Under the pieces are notes generated by a model. That model saw only the letters and a list, made by a program, of their open reading frames with translations, made no database searches and was not told where the DNA came from. A program made the translations under genes and the position numbers. 64,000 nt of DNA from the NCBI GenBank assembly GCA_028551475.1, contig CM052354.1:10375172-10439171 (forward strand), written 5' to 3'. The DNA is from Casuarina equisetifolia. Its lineage: Eukaryota > Streptophyta > Magnoliopsida > Fagales > Casuarinaceae. Below, in pieces: positions 24,859 through 37,000 of this stretch. Positions within the stretch are counted from its first letter, which is position 1, and each line of letters begins with the position of its first letter.

Positions 24859-24965
24859 CACTGGATGTAGTATTTTCTCACAAAAGCTGCTGGTGAGTCA
24901 ACCATGATGCTGCTAACAAGCCATATCTCTGACATTGCAGCCAACATATATGCAATCGATATCCT
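24859..24965 (-). pseudogene. Orphan exon of an HGSNAT-like membrane acetyltransferase
   Basis: On the minus strand, after an acceptor-like TTTGATTTACAG, the reading is RISIAYMLAAMSEIWL and then SPAAFVRKYYIQW. This resembles the transmembrane segment of plant heparan-alpha-glucosaminide N-acetyltransferase homologues (DUF1624/HGSNAT), which usually read LQRI-IGYL-AA-SEIWL here. A donor-like TG|GTTAGT follows. The exon limits are inferred. I could not find the neighbouring exons on either side; the duplicated block 25019-25685 lies immediately upstream. It may be a displaced exon of a gene lying outside the window. Confidence 0.5.
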
Positions 24966-25018
24966 CTGTAAATCAAAGAAGCACGTATCAACATGCATAT
25001 TGACTTAAAAAGTTTTGA

Positions 25019-25685
25019 GTCTTGACATCTGCTTATAAAACTACACCAGCAAATAGAAGTGCTTTAATCAGTTCTTATATCAACCCTAAAAGACCAATTG
25101 ATAGATTGAGGTCTAACTTAAATTTGATATAATCAGTCAGAAATGCATCTATCCAATGTAATGCATGGCACTTCAATCTTTTGATCCTTAGAATGGACAA
25201 AACATGTGACGCAAAATCCCTGAATAACGATGCAAATATGATCAACTGCATTTTCGCGCACCAGTTTAATTCCGTGAGCAAGGGTATGCTAGTATTATAG
25301 ATTACTTGATTAATTCCATAATCTAGGAGATGCACAGGGTTATAAGGTGTTGATATACCACCATGTTAGCGACTGCTCAGAGACTAGATCGCGTGGCAGA
25401 TGATTAGCTAGTTACCTAAGAATTTCCTGGCATGCAGTTGCACCAATTCAGTGGTGTTCTGTCACAAACCAACATGATCAAAGCTTACATTCCAAAGAGG
25501 CTGGACCATATTGAAACTGCTAAATCATCTTTTCCAGCCTTTTTCATGAAAACTAGATGGATCTTATACAGCAAACAAAACATTTGCGACCTAGTATTTG
25601 GGAGGAGGGGATGTACTGGTCAGCAGTAGCAGAATTAGCCACTACAAGGTTCAGTTGAGATCATGTTCTTCTTTTCATTAAGTTC
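25019..25685. repeat. Duplicated flank, copy B (pairs with 1-671)
   Basis: Direct repeat of 1-671. Here the block continues uninterrupted into the subtilase fragment and ClpP4 stub, whereas in copy A copia-1 begins where homology ends. This copy shows the pre-insertion arrangement. Confidence 0.85.
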
Positions 25686-25988
25686 GAAATGCAATGCAAG
25701 AATTTTTTTTTTAATTTTATTTCTAAGATTGTTTCTCCCAGAACATCAACTCCATATGATAAATGGTTAAGCAGAAAAGAAAAGAATACAGGCCTTAGCG
25801 TTTCATATCTCCGTAGTCCCAAACCATCATACAATGCTAAGTCACGTCGTTTGCTTGCTTTTGGCTATCATTACTTAACTTAGGGTGCAAGAAACCTGTG
25901 TTTTTCTTTTTGAATAGGAAACTTTCTAAGTGCTTTAACGATTTGAAAGACCAGTAGCAAAACCTAGTACTCTATTGTTCTCTCTTGA

Positions 25989-26231
25989 GGAGAACCAAAA
26001 CTTTTAGAGAAGTCTCAAGCGTTTCTCTTAGCTTATGGCGAGACTGCTCTTGTGCTTGATGACACTTATAAACCTGAAGTCATTGCCCTTAATTCATCCT
26101 TTGGCCTTTGGCTTGCAGCAGATTATGGTCAAAACGTTGTCATTGGTGTTTGGCCAGAAAGCTTTAGCTTCAAAGACAGCGGCATAACTACCAGAGTTTT
26201 GGCTAAGAAGAATATGGAGCGTGTGAGGTAG
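25989..26231 (+). pseudogene. Subtilisin-like protease (SBT) fragment missing the catalytic Asp motif
   Basis: An 80-codon open stretch reads LLEKSQAFLLAYGET, then LNSSFGLWLAADYGQNVVIG, then VWPESFSFKDSGIT. It matches the junction of propeptide and catalytic domain of plant SBT1 subtilases, where the usual order is VIIGV-DTG-VWPES. Here the residues between VVIGV and WPES are deleted in frame, so the catalytic Asp of the triad is gone. A TGA (25986-25988) precedes it and a TAG (26229-26231) ends it. No other subtilase domain is nearby, so it is a dead remnant. Confidence 0.7.
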
Positions 26232-26650
26232 GGGAAAAGCTAAACTCCTCCTTTCTGTAATTACGCATATCAATCAATGTGATGGTTTCTCAGGAAACGA
26301 GAAGCTAAAAATCCAACTCCCGTGCTAGGATTGTTCAAATTAATGCCCTCTACAGGAGTCAGCCGCGTGCATTGGGTCCAGGTGGTTTGTCAGTTCAAAA
26401 CTCAGCCATCATCATAGATCTCGGGAAGATTATTTTAGTTAATCAATACATTTGTTTAAAAGAAATACAACGGTTTATTGGAACATCATTTCGCCATTAA
26501 CAAGGTATAAAGCAGAGAATACGATCAAGATTGATCAAGGGTGAATTTAAACGGTCATTACAGACTCTTATCTCAATCCCGAGCTCCACATCGCTTCCCA
26601 CACCAAAGTTCCTAGATTGTGCCAATCCGAGACATGCGGGATTGAGGATG

Positions 26651-26829
26651 CGAATGGACCAGAGATTTAGGAGGGGTCTGGGAGTGGCTTTATGGAGAGG
26701 GTTGCGAATAAAGGCCCTGGAGTTGCAGGGTTTTGGGGGCTTGAATGAGGGGAATTGGTAGGAGGGTTTGGAAAGGGAGAGAAAGTGAGGGCATGGTAGC
26801 GAAGAGGATGATAGTGAGAGCAAATCCAT
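26651..26829 (-). pseudogene. ClpP4 first-exon stub, unit B
   Basis: From ATG 26829 the minus strand reads [20 protein letters not shown] and on through the transit peptide to about codon 55. Similarity to 16267-16447 then ends at GAGATTTAGG, and the frame runs into sequence that in the full copy lies beyond the exon, so the ClpP domain is missing. The transit part has fewer Ser codons than the full copy. The same kind of break is present in unit C, so it was probably in the ancestor of B and C. Confidence 0.8.
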
Positions 26830-27609
26830 GGCATTGTCTAAGAGAAGAAAGAGAAATCCCAAGTGTGAGAGGAAAGCTAGAAGGATTTGGTGGGGGGTTT
26901 ATGAAGCGTAGGCCCAACTTGGCTCTAATACTATATTAGAATGTGAGAGTTCATCTAAAAACCTTAAAGTATTAGGTAAAGAATTCTCATCATTTATAAG
27001 ACCACAGGTCTATCATCTTACTTCCAATGTAGGACAACACTTACTTTTAACATTATAACCTCTTCAAAATTTATTAAAATCACATTTCATATAACATTAG
27101 AGTTAATAGTTCAATTTTTTTTTATAAACCACACTATGAAATTTTGTAAATGTGTTTTAATCAATATAATTTAATATGGAGAAATGTTTATCATACACTT
27201 ATAATTGACATTAAACAAAAGAACTACACATTTACAATGTGAAACAAAATCACAATAAAGCATACCAAATACTATCTTGCCTATAATTTTTGCTTGAAGA
27301 AAATATAATGCTTGTCATCTCATTCCAAAATGTTTCTTCAATTGGAAAACATTAGGTCACTTTCCCCTTAGTAAGCCAATCCACAATGATAATGTTTAGA
27401 AAATAAACATTGATCACAACATGGGGAAACAGTTAAGAAAAATACATATCTAGCTTTTATGGAAATTTCAGCATATATATTAAAAAAACTAAAATACATC
27501 ATGTAGAGCTATAAAATAGAATCATGATTGTTCATATTCGCCCATCATAGACCTTACCTTCCATAAACAAGTTCGTTCTCTCCATTAATTTTCAAATTTT
27601 CATTGAAGT
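26830..27609. repeat. AT-rich spacer of unit B
   Basis: Aligns with 4868-5705 and 40851-41640. No gene is seen. It lies between the ClpP4 stub and the 3' end of DC1-2. Confidence 0.7.
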
Positions 27610-27791
27610 TCACTTCCTTCTCCTTCCTTTTCCTCTACTTCCTTCTCCTTCATTTTCCTCTTCCTCCTTCTCCTTCTCCTTCACCTCAAGAGGCTCTTTT
27701 CCAAGACAATTAGACCTTTCCTTCTTCTTCCTTTCTCTTTTCCCCTCCTCCTCCTCTCCTTCCTCTACTTCTTCTTCCTCCTCCTCCTCCA

Positions 27792-27825
<34 letters not shown>

Positions 27826-29505
27826 CTCTTCTTCCTCTTCTTCCTTTCCAAGGCAGTCGAACTCAAACCTTGGATGAACATTCAATTTGCATTCCTTACA
27901 GTGTAAGGCTACTCCATTAAAAGGCTTGCTGCAGACATTACATGTAGAAGAATCTTTTGACTTTTGAATAAAAGTAAGAAGATGTTGATGATTTTTATCT
28001 TTATAAGTTTTTTCAAACTTAAGAAATGGATATTTTCCAATAACACATTTGGGATGAGCAGTAAAATCACAAATTGCACAATAATAAAACCACTTTTTTC
28101 GATTTCTTGTTTTTTCACAAATTAGACAATAATCTTCTCCAAATTCATCTTCAACGGTATAAGTAAGTTTGAGGATATGCTTATCATACCTATGAGTTGC
28201 TTCTATTGGAAAACTTGCACATCTATGACATATGGCAAAAGTACAGCGAGAGCATTTCAAAAATCCCATATCCGCACAACTTTTGCACTTCAGACCTTCA
28301 CTTATTATCAGAAAGAAAGAATGTGGGTGACACTCGTGCCAAAACCTTTCTTGGACTATAGAACATTGGATGTCCGAGAGAAGCTTAAAGTCTCCAATTT
28401 CGAACTTATAAGCAAATCCATTACGACGACGTATACACCAATAACATTTGAAGGTTCCATCAATGGAAGGTATATGTGACATCAAGTTGAAAGTGAATGG
28501 GAGACTTAAGAATCTAAAACTTCTCGGTAGTTGAGTGCAAAGATAATGAAGAAAAAAGTTACAATCTATGCAACTATAAAAAGGAATCGAGATTAATTGC
28601 ATGCAACCCTCACAAACTTGATCATCCGAGGTATTCCTATAGTTGAGAATCAAAGCATGTTGATGGCTAAAATGTTTGATCTCTAGAGGCAGACTTCTTT
28701 CTCTCACTTCAGAATTGATATCCTTGATTAAGCCATTTACAAATCCTTGACTAAACCATTGATTGATTTCCACGGGCGCTGAATCATCGAATGCTTCCCC
28801 GTCCTCCAAAAGTTGATACTCTCTTGCACACATCAAGTGTGTAGCATAATTACACTGTTGGCAATAATAGGCTGCATACTCGGTATTCAGCTTTAAAGAG
28901 CAGAGCTTACACTCCTTGTCGGCCTGCTCCTTCACTTGGGGAACAGAATATGTGAAGACGAGAGAGTGAGGATGAAGTAAGATTGTGATAATGTCCGAAA
29001 ACCAAGCACAATCGGCGTGAACCAAGAGAAAACATATGCGGCATACGCATCTGAGGTCCTTGCCATCCTCGCCGCACAATTCGCAAGTGAACTGACTGTC
29101 TTTCAGGAATTGAACGAATGCGTTCTGGTGACCATCATCCTTATTTGCTGGCCGGCGAGTGGAACATTTAATGTGAAGGGAGAAATTACAGTCATTGCAA
29201 GCGTAAAAGTAGCCCTTTCCACAATCTTTACCGCAAGCAGGACAGAAACGAGTCCGATTTGGTATTGCCCGATGAAGGGAGTGGATTGGGTGCAAGGGAT
29301 GTTCTATCTCTGCGGGTAGGTCGTTGCATGATTCATGGCAGTGGCAGTTGCAAAAGGAGCATTTAAGGTAGGGAATGGATGATGGTTCCCCGCATATCAT
29401 ACAAACTGCTTCCTTCTCTCCATCAATTTTCAGATCTTCGACGGAAATAAATTCATGTTCGTGGTCCGGATCCATGCTCTCTACCCACTTCCGCCATTCC
29501 TCCAT
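27610..29505 (-). CDS. DC1-2: intact DC1-domain (CHP-rich) protein, 631 aa
   Basis: The only unbroken gene in the window: a single exon from ATG 29505 to the stop at 27610-27612. The frame upstream is closed by a TGA 21 codons before, so this Met is the likely start. About eight C1/DC1-like modules are visible: Cys pairs at 35/38, 88/91, 141/144, 199/202, 298/301, 407/410, 460/463 and 522/525, most followed by a second CxxC and HxxC, and many preceded by an H-x-H (HPLHPIH, HPHSLVF, HQHALIL, CHPHSF). After residue 550 comes an acidic tail, almost pure Glu, coded by GAA/GAG repeats, with the CLGKE motif twice. There is no signal peptide or membrane segment, so it is probably soluble, with zinc-stabilised modules. 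Its biochemical role is unknown; DC1 proteins are often stress- or defence-related. Confidence 0.9.
27612..27860 (-). repeat. GAA/GAG microsatellite coding the DC1-2 acidic tail
   Basis: On the plus strand this is a near-pure pyrimidine tract of TTC and TCC triplets, mainly 27770-27845. Equivalent tracts lie at 5720-5850 (DC1-1) and 41690-41960 (DC1-3). Slippage has changed length and even frame: the same final bases AGTGAACTTCAATGA are read in different frames in DC1-1 and DC1-2. Confidence 0.8.
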
Positions 29506-30700
29506 TCTCTCTCTGATGCCAGCACACACAACGCAAAGGCTGGAATTGATAGAACAATTTATCAATCAAATTCTCTCCCTCTCTCACGTATAGATTTCTT
29601 TCTCCGCGCTTTGAAAGGCTGTCGTCGTTCTGGGTTTTATTCGTGGTGAAGACAAAGGTGCCAGATTTTTTGGGGCAACAACAGCAAGAAAGAATCAGAC
29701 AGATGAAGAAAGATGTTTGTATCTGGTTTCTCTCTTTCTTCTTTTTCTCTCTCTCTTCTCAGAAAAACACAGCAACAACACTTTCTATTCTCTTAGATCT
29801 TTGGTTTGGCAAAGAAAAATGGGTCTTGATTTTGCACTACATAAAAACTTTTCTGGAATTTACGTAATTTATTTTGACTTTAAGTGTACGACAGTATTAT
29901 AGTTAATTTAATTTATCTCAGTTAAAATTTTTCCAACGCTTTCAAACGATTATAATAAATTGAAGAAAAAAATGATTGCTAGAATTAATCATAGTATAAC
30001 AGGTATGTTTTGTTGCCTACCCTGAAACTTTGGTTGGATAAACAAAAGCATAACTAACAATATTTTCTTGTTAAATTAATTTAATGGCAAAAATCTAGAT
30101 TGTCTTCCAAATTTGCGTGCATGCCTTTTTCAATGATGCCAAAATTTTGAAGAAAATCTCTTTCTCTTTATTTATGGTCTCTATCAACGCAAAATTTATT
30201 TCAATATACTTATAAAAACTTTAATGAGAGTGGTAGGAAATGCTCAACATCTTTTCAAACACATGGGGTCGAACAAAAATTTGTGGATCATTAAAACTTG
30301 CAAGCACTTCTTTTTTGCAAGTGTCGAGTCACTTTCTTTGGCCAAAAAATTGAAAGTGAAGCTCTTTTTTTTCCTCCATTGTCCTTCTCAATGCATATTT
30401 TCTTTCAAAACATATATATTTTAACTTAGTGTGCTTAGTTTGGACAAAAAGTTATGGGCAATCCAAATTTGCATCCACTCTTTTTTTTTCTTAGATGTCA
30501 AAAGTTAAAGTAAAGCTCTATTTTTTTTTACTGTTGTCTTGTCAAAGAAAATTTGCTTCAAGATATATCTTTTCAACCTAATAGGTTTAATTGCAAATAT
30601 TCAGCACTTTCAAAAAGCTTAATAGTCAGAATTACATAAATAGTTTGTTTATCAATATTAAACAAAGCACCTGTTTATGACATGAAATTAGAGTTCTAAA
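29506..30700 (-). promoter_or_regulatory. 5' flank and presumed promoter of DC1-2
   Basis: Alignable with the flank of DC1-1 (7749-8850) and, for the first 560 bases, DC1-3 (59274-59827). Pyrimidine-rich sequence near 29730-29760 is absent from unit A. I do not assign a TATA box. Confidence 0.5.
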
Positions 30701-30924
30701 AAAATAGAGAAACTGGATAACCTTGTATGTGTATTACTCTTGACAGTTTTTTACATAAATAAAGGAAACTATTATATAAACACAACAAAAATGATTTAAA
30801 TAAATGAGCGTATTTTGGGTGGTTGTGCAGCGTGCCTTGACTGGAGAGTAATCTGTGTATTATTACAGTCTAATGTGTATTGACAGCTGAACCTTTGTAG
30901 TAATCTGTACTGCACTACAACAAT

Positions 30925-31440
30925 AAATGAAGAAAGAGAAACTGCTTCTCCCGTCAAAGCACGCTGCAACAAACATCCAAAATAAACAGCTATACTGCGC
31001 TACAACAATATTCTCCGGTCAAAGTTCGCCGCAACAACCATCCAAAATACCTTCCACTCAAAGCACGCTGCAAGTTGGAGTAAATGCAGTCAAGGTACAG
31101 CTACGTTGCATTACAATAATAGACGAAAAAACAGTCGATGCACGTTGCAACAAGCATCCAAAATACTCTTGGAAGCAGCTGGAGTAAACGCAGTCAAACT
31201 ACGATTCTCAAGACATATCGAACTGTAATAAAGCCCCTCATCACCCAAAAGTCTTTTAAGGTAAGCTGGACTGCGCTATGATAAAAAATGAAGAAAGACA
31301 GAAGGCCCCTCAAGTCAAAGGGCGCTGCAACAACCACCCAAAATATTCTTGGGAAGCAGCTGGAGTAAATCCTCTGCATGGAGAGCTGAACCTTATAACA
31401 ATCTTGACACTCACAGCTGTTATGATGGTCTCATCCATTC
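30925..31440 (+). repeat. Degenerate tandem array, partner of 8866-9120
   Basis: At least four imperfect units share a core resembling GCACGCTGCAACAANCATCC followed by AAAATA (cores near 30959, 31028, 31140 and 31321). Several are followed by AGCAGCTGGAGTAAA (near 31172 and 31357). The right part matches 8866-9120 in inverted orientation. No coding capacity or clear terminal repeats are seen. Confidence 0.65.
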
Positions 31441-33698
31441 ACATAAAAAGCAGTCAAGAGGAACACACATACACGGTTATGTTTCCTTACGTTTGAAGTT
31501 GAATTTATTTTCTCCCATATAATTTTGAGCTCAAATGACTCTCATGAAAAATAGGTGTAGAATAGGGTCAAGTAAACTGTGAAATTAGCTTGGAAACAAA
31601 CTCCCGAAGATATAACATTAATAAATAGCAGTATGTGAACGCCAAGATGTACATGTAAGAGAGAAATATTAGACGATTTTTTTACTGTCGAAATCCCCTT
31701 AAATAACCTCGTTTTCAAACTGAGATGCCAAGTTATAGAACTGTGATCCACTTCGGCAACAAAATCAATGGTTCAGATAATAACAAAAAAAAAAAAAAAC
31801 TTCAATTCCACTTATTAGCTTATCATTAACTTATTTCCCATCAAGTCTCCACAAGTTTCATGTGGATTTTAGCAGTCATTTTCTCATGAAGCTCATAAAA
31901 ATTGCAATCATATTAGTTTATAAAAATAAAAAAAAGACTAAAGACAATAATTAACGGGGGTGGAAGGCTATGGTTTTGAGGTTGGACTTACAGGAAGCAG
32001 CTGGTAGGTTCTTGGTATCCTAAATGTTTCTTTGTGCTTCTACCTTTTTCTGTCTTCACGAATGCTGAAGATTCCTGTTTTAACATTCTTATTTGGTTGC
32101 GAAGAAAAGTGGGGAAAGAATGGAAAGTGCGGGAAAATTTAAATGTCTATGATGTGCTTCTTAAAAGAGCTGACTTGTAAGATATGAGAGACAAAACTCA
32201 AATACAGAGGAAGAATTCAATTGCAGGTGAGAAGGCGAGGCCCCTCTGGAACATCACTTCAATTTGAGGAGCTTCATATTTGTGTCCAGCAGCTTGGGAT
32301 CCTGCAAGAAGGGCTTCATGAAATTTTCTAAATTGAAGATCTTGCATGATAATGTTGAATTTGCGAGATCACCTAACCATTTGTGATCAGGTGGTCCAAT
32401 TTAATTGCAATTCTTCAGCGAGAAATTAATTACATTTTGCTCATCAAATTCCATTACTTTCTTTAAACCTACAGGTATGACTCATTAAATTGAGAAAACA
32501 TTTAAGCCAAATAATTAGTCATTCTTTAAGTTGATGGACTTGTTCAACATGGAATTTGAATAATATGAAATCAATTAATGTTATTAGTTCAGCAGTTTAT
32601 ACGTTTTTTTTTTTTGACACCTAAATTTATACACATTAGTCTTGAATTCAAAATCAGGAACGCCAAGTTAAATAAAGGTCTTTTTTTAATATAATTTTTA
32701 ACCTAGTATCAAAACCAAGATTAAGTGGAGCACCTCATTATTCATGAGTAAAGATTCCCATAAAAAATGCTTCGTTGTTAAAAAAAAAATTCCATATTGA
32801 GGGTGAGGGATGTGTTAAATTATATATGTAATTATAATCACACAATTGATTTGGTTTGATTTATGATGCAACAATGCAAGATTATCTTAATCTATTATGT
32901 TTTATGAACTTTAGCATCAATTAGTTCATGACCATTACTTGATCAACAATTTTTCTCTTATCATTGACCTAATAGATTTAGCTATCCTTTATAACCTCCT
33001 CTTTTTTTTTTTAAAAAAAAATGTACTAATAATGTTAAGTATGAGAGTTATACATTGAAAAGATACAATCTTTATGTAATGCTTATATGTAGAAATATTC
33101 TACTAATGAACTAATTTTTGTATTTAACTTGAGGATTTATAATCTAAAATTACGGCCCAAGTTGATCTTTTCTAAATCTCATTAAACTTTAAATTTTTTA
33201 ATTATATTCAGTGTGTGAGAGAGCATTTATAAGCCTTAAGTTTGCCCGTATGTGGAAACTATTGGAGAAAAAAATGCAGAGAAACTTCTTGGAATTTAAT
33301 GTCCTGCATTTTCAAAAAAGTAGAACTTCAAGAATGGTTCATGATGAAAATCCCGACAAGCAAATGAGCGTGCAGAACAAGCACAACTAAGTCAAGCCGG
33401 GTTCCATGCATGTCCCGTTAATAATTTGGCCACTTTTTCTTCTTCATGCATTGTTTTCTTGGTTTACGTTGATAGGAGAGGGATTAAGGTACATGTGTTG
33501 CCTAGACTTACTAGAGACTTCTTTGAACGCAAATGCTGGTGTAGACAAAGACTTGACCAAAGCTATTCTCCGAAAGCTCAAGACGCATTGTTTCACTTGC
33601 ACAAGATAAGCAGCTTAAACGCACTATAATTCTCATAGCTTTATTGGTAAACTGGATCCCTTCTCCCTTTCTGTGTATCATGCATTTTTATGGTGTTC
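31441..33698. other. No gene seen
   Basis: AT-rich sequence with homopolymer runs. The open frames are short and unrecognised, including two overlapping 67-codon frames at 33406-33629 and a short C-terminus-like peptide on the minus strand near 32250-32320 that I could not place in a family. Confidence 0.45.
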
Positions 33699-33807
33699 AT
33701 GGTAGGACCATTCCTTCCTCTAGTTTTGTGTCTCATTTTAATGCTCTCCTGCATGTTTTAATTGGCCCAAAGTTCCAGCAACTTTACTAATCAATCATCT
33801 CTTGTTG
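33699..33807 (+). pseudogene. LRR receptor kinase, N-terminal part (left of copia-4)
   Basis: From ATG 33699 the reading is a hydrophobic signal peptide (MVGPFLPLVLCLILMLSC), one TAA, then LAQSSSNFTNQSSL. This is the start of an LRRNT_2 cap of the kind seen in LRR-XII receptor kinases. The frame is cut at the TGTTG target site and resumes exactly in phase at 39706. The TAA inside the signal region and the insertion make it non-functional. Confidence 0.75.
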
Positions 33808-34050
33808 TCTAAGAAACAAAGACAACTCTAAAGAAACAGAATTGAGACTCAAGATTAGGAAAAAGCTTTCTAAAAAATTCTTGATTAGAGAACGCAAAAC
33901 CTAGGTACAAACTATACATAAGTCAATTACACTAATTGCAGTTTTAGGTTACATGGGCCCAAACTCACTACCCAACAAACTAAATACAAGCCCAATGACA
34001 TACATAGCCTAATGGAATAAAATAAAAGATAAATTATTTACAATATAAGA
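33808..34050 (-). repeat. Copia-4 3' LTR (243 bp)
   Basis: Paired with 39458-39700. In element orientation it begins TCTTATATTG (mutated from TGTTAAATTG) just after the polypurine-like GAGGGAGGC (34051-34059) and ends CTTAGA. Confidence 0.85.
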
Positions 34051-34059
34051 GCCTCCCTC

Positions 34060-37000
34060 AAGCTGGTGATTTCTATAAATCAAACACACCAAGCTTGTAA
34101 AAAAGATAACTATGTTGATGACTACATAAGGGTTTAGTTAATAGATATGTAGGTTACTCATGTGTATATAGGATACAAGTCTGAATCAAGCCTTGCTGTT
34201 GTTTCTCACAAATGAAGTGGCAGTCAATCTTGATGTGCTTGATACATTCATGAAAGATGAGATTATTGGCAATGTGGATGGCAACTTCATTATCATAGTA
34301 TAATGGAATAGGCCAAAGAACAATCACCCATAAGTCATTGAGAAGGCCATGTAACCAAATAATTTCACAAACACTTGTGGCTATAACTCTATATTTTGTC
34401 TCAAAAGATGAGTGCTACAATAGCTTGTTTCTTGGTCTTCCAAGAAATCAAGGAACTACCTAACTTAATACAAAAACTAGTAAAGGAGCGTTGTGACATA
34501 GGGCAAACAACCCAATCAGAATCATAAAAACCATGCAACTAAAAATCCTTATGAGAAGGCATAAAAAGTCCTAGGCCTAAAGTGTCCTTCAAATATTTAA
34601 CAACCTTCATAGTCATGTCCATGTGTGAGAATGCATGAACTAACTAAGTACCTAAACTGGATAATTGATGTTGGGACAAGTGTGAGTGAGGTACATGAGG
34701 CATCCAAGAAGTCATTGATAAGGGGTTGAGTCAACCAATAGAGGGTCATCGATAGTGACTGGGGTGCTGGCATCATACTCCAAAGAAGTGATCTTCAGAT
34801 TTTGATCCATAGGAATCTTGCATGGATGAGCCCTAGATAAACCGGCTTAAAAAATCAACTCTAAAGCATACTTGCATTGACTGAGGCAAATACCATTCTC
34901 TAATCGAGCAATCTTGATCCCAAGAAAAAATTTAACTTGTCCTAAATCCTTCATATAGAATTAAGAGTAGAGATGAGATCTGACCTGAGTGATGAACACC
35001 TCATCATTGCTAATGATGAGCATATCATCCATATAAATCAAGATGGCCATAACTACCAACCCACAATGAAAAGTAAACAAGGTATAGTCATGCTAAGACT
35101 GCTTAAAACCATCCTTAAGGAGAGCAACAGTAAATTTGGCATACCATTGCCGAGAAGCATACTTAAGTCCATAGATAAACTTAAGCAAACGACAAACCTT
35201 CAACGGTCCTGGAGGAAAAGTCTAAATCCCAAGAGGCAAAAACATGTATACCTCTTCATGTATATCTCTGTGGAGAAATGTATTATGACATCCATCTAGT
35301 GAAGAGGCCAACAAAACATGGAGGCCAAGGCCTTAATACATTTGACAGTCACCATCTTAACCATTAGTGAAAAGTTTCCTTATGATCAATTCATATCGCT
35401 AAGAATATCCCTTGGCCACGAGATGAGCTTTATATCTTTCAATGGAGCCATCAGCATAGTACTTAACCTTGTAAATCCATTGACATCCAATTGGCTTATG
35501 ACCTGGGGTCAAATCAACTAACTTCATATGTGATTAACCTCTAATGCATGAAGTTCACTAGTCATAACATCCACCCAATAGGGATCACAAACTACCTCAT
35601 GATGGTAGGATGACTTATAGATAGAAGAAATAGAGGCACTAAAGGCACGATGTGTGGGAGACAAGTTGTCAAGAGTCATAAACTATGAGATAGAGTACAA
35701 TATGACTCGAGGACCCACTAATCGGTGTCCATTAGACACAAAAGTGATATGATGACAATGATAATCTTGAGTCCATATAGGAGGTTTGGACTCACGTTGT
35801 GAACATTTGATAGTAAGAGTAGTGACTATGGGAACTGACTTAGGGGATGGACTTATAGTGGGTAAATCCATAAGGGGTGAATCCACAGTGGGTAGATTCA
35901 TAACAATATTAGGTGAAGACGATGGAGTCTCAGTTAAGGAAAAGGATGGTGACGCTACTAGGATCTCTAATAAGGAAGATACATTAGGAGTAGGAGGTCC
36001 TGATGTTGATGGGGAAGAAGTATGGTTAATTGGGTTAAGGATTGAATACGGATCAAGATCCAGAAAAACAAAAGACTGGTCCTTGCTAAAGTGGGAAACA
36101 GGAAGAGAGGACTAGGACTGAGCAAAGGGAAAAATTGACTCATGGAGCACAATGTCATGAATAGTGGAAAAAGTACGTGTGGTTAGGTCAAGGACATGAT
36201 AACCCTTTTGGGAGGAAGAATAGCCTATAAACACACATGGTCTAGCATCGAGGGCAAACTTATCCCCATGTGAAATGATTGTAACATAGCACAAACACCC
36301 AAAGACCCAAAGGTGTGAAACACATGGAGGTTTACCAAAGAGGATGTCAAAAAGAGTTTTTTCATTTAAAACCAGTGTAGGAAGACAATTAATAATGTGA
36401 GTGGCAATCAAAATATACTTGCCCCAATAACGATCTAGAATATCAGCTTAGAATCATAAAGCGTGTGCCACATCGAGGATATGTTAATGTTTATGCTTTA
36501 CAACGTCATTCTGCTGTGGGGTGTGAACAGATGAGCTCTCATGATGAACCCCTTAAAGTTAAAAGAAAAAGATACATTCATAACTAAAAAACTTAAATCC
36601 ATTATATAAACACAATTTATGAATTTGGGTTTGGAATTGAGTTTCCACCATGGTAAAAAATAAACATAGGAAATGAAGGGCTTGACTTTTGGTTTTCATG
36701 AGATATACCTAAGTTCCACATGAAAAATTATCAATGATGGTTAAAAAGTAACATGAACCATCATGATGTGGAGTTCAATAAGGACCCCATATGTCAACAT
36801 GAACCAACTCAAAGATAGAGTTTGTACCAAAGGTATGAGATGGAAATGAAAGGCAAGTTTGCTTTGTCAAAGGACATATGGGACAAAACATATCAGGAGA
36901 TAAATAACAAGAAGAGCGACCAAAATGACAATGTTATAGCGTTTGTTTATTACTCAAACCATTAATCTTAAACATAGCGTTGCTATACACATTATCCTGC

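Noticed and set aside
30925..31440. A CRISPR-like or satellite reading of the tandem cores
   Set aside because: Spacing is irregular, the cores are degenerate, and the setting is a plant genome. It is an ordinary degenerate dispersed or tandem repeat.
32236..32330. A C-terminus-like peptide on the minus strand (MKPFLQDPKLLDTNMKLLKL)
   Set aside because: It is short, has no recognised family and no flanking exon, and could be chance.
33406..33629. Two overlapping 67-codon open frames on the plus strand just before the LRR pseudogene
   Set aside because: Neither resembles a known protein, and neither joins in phase to the signal peptide at 33699.
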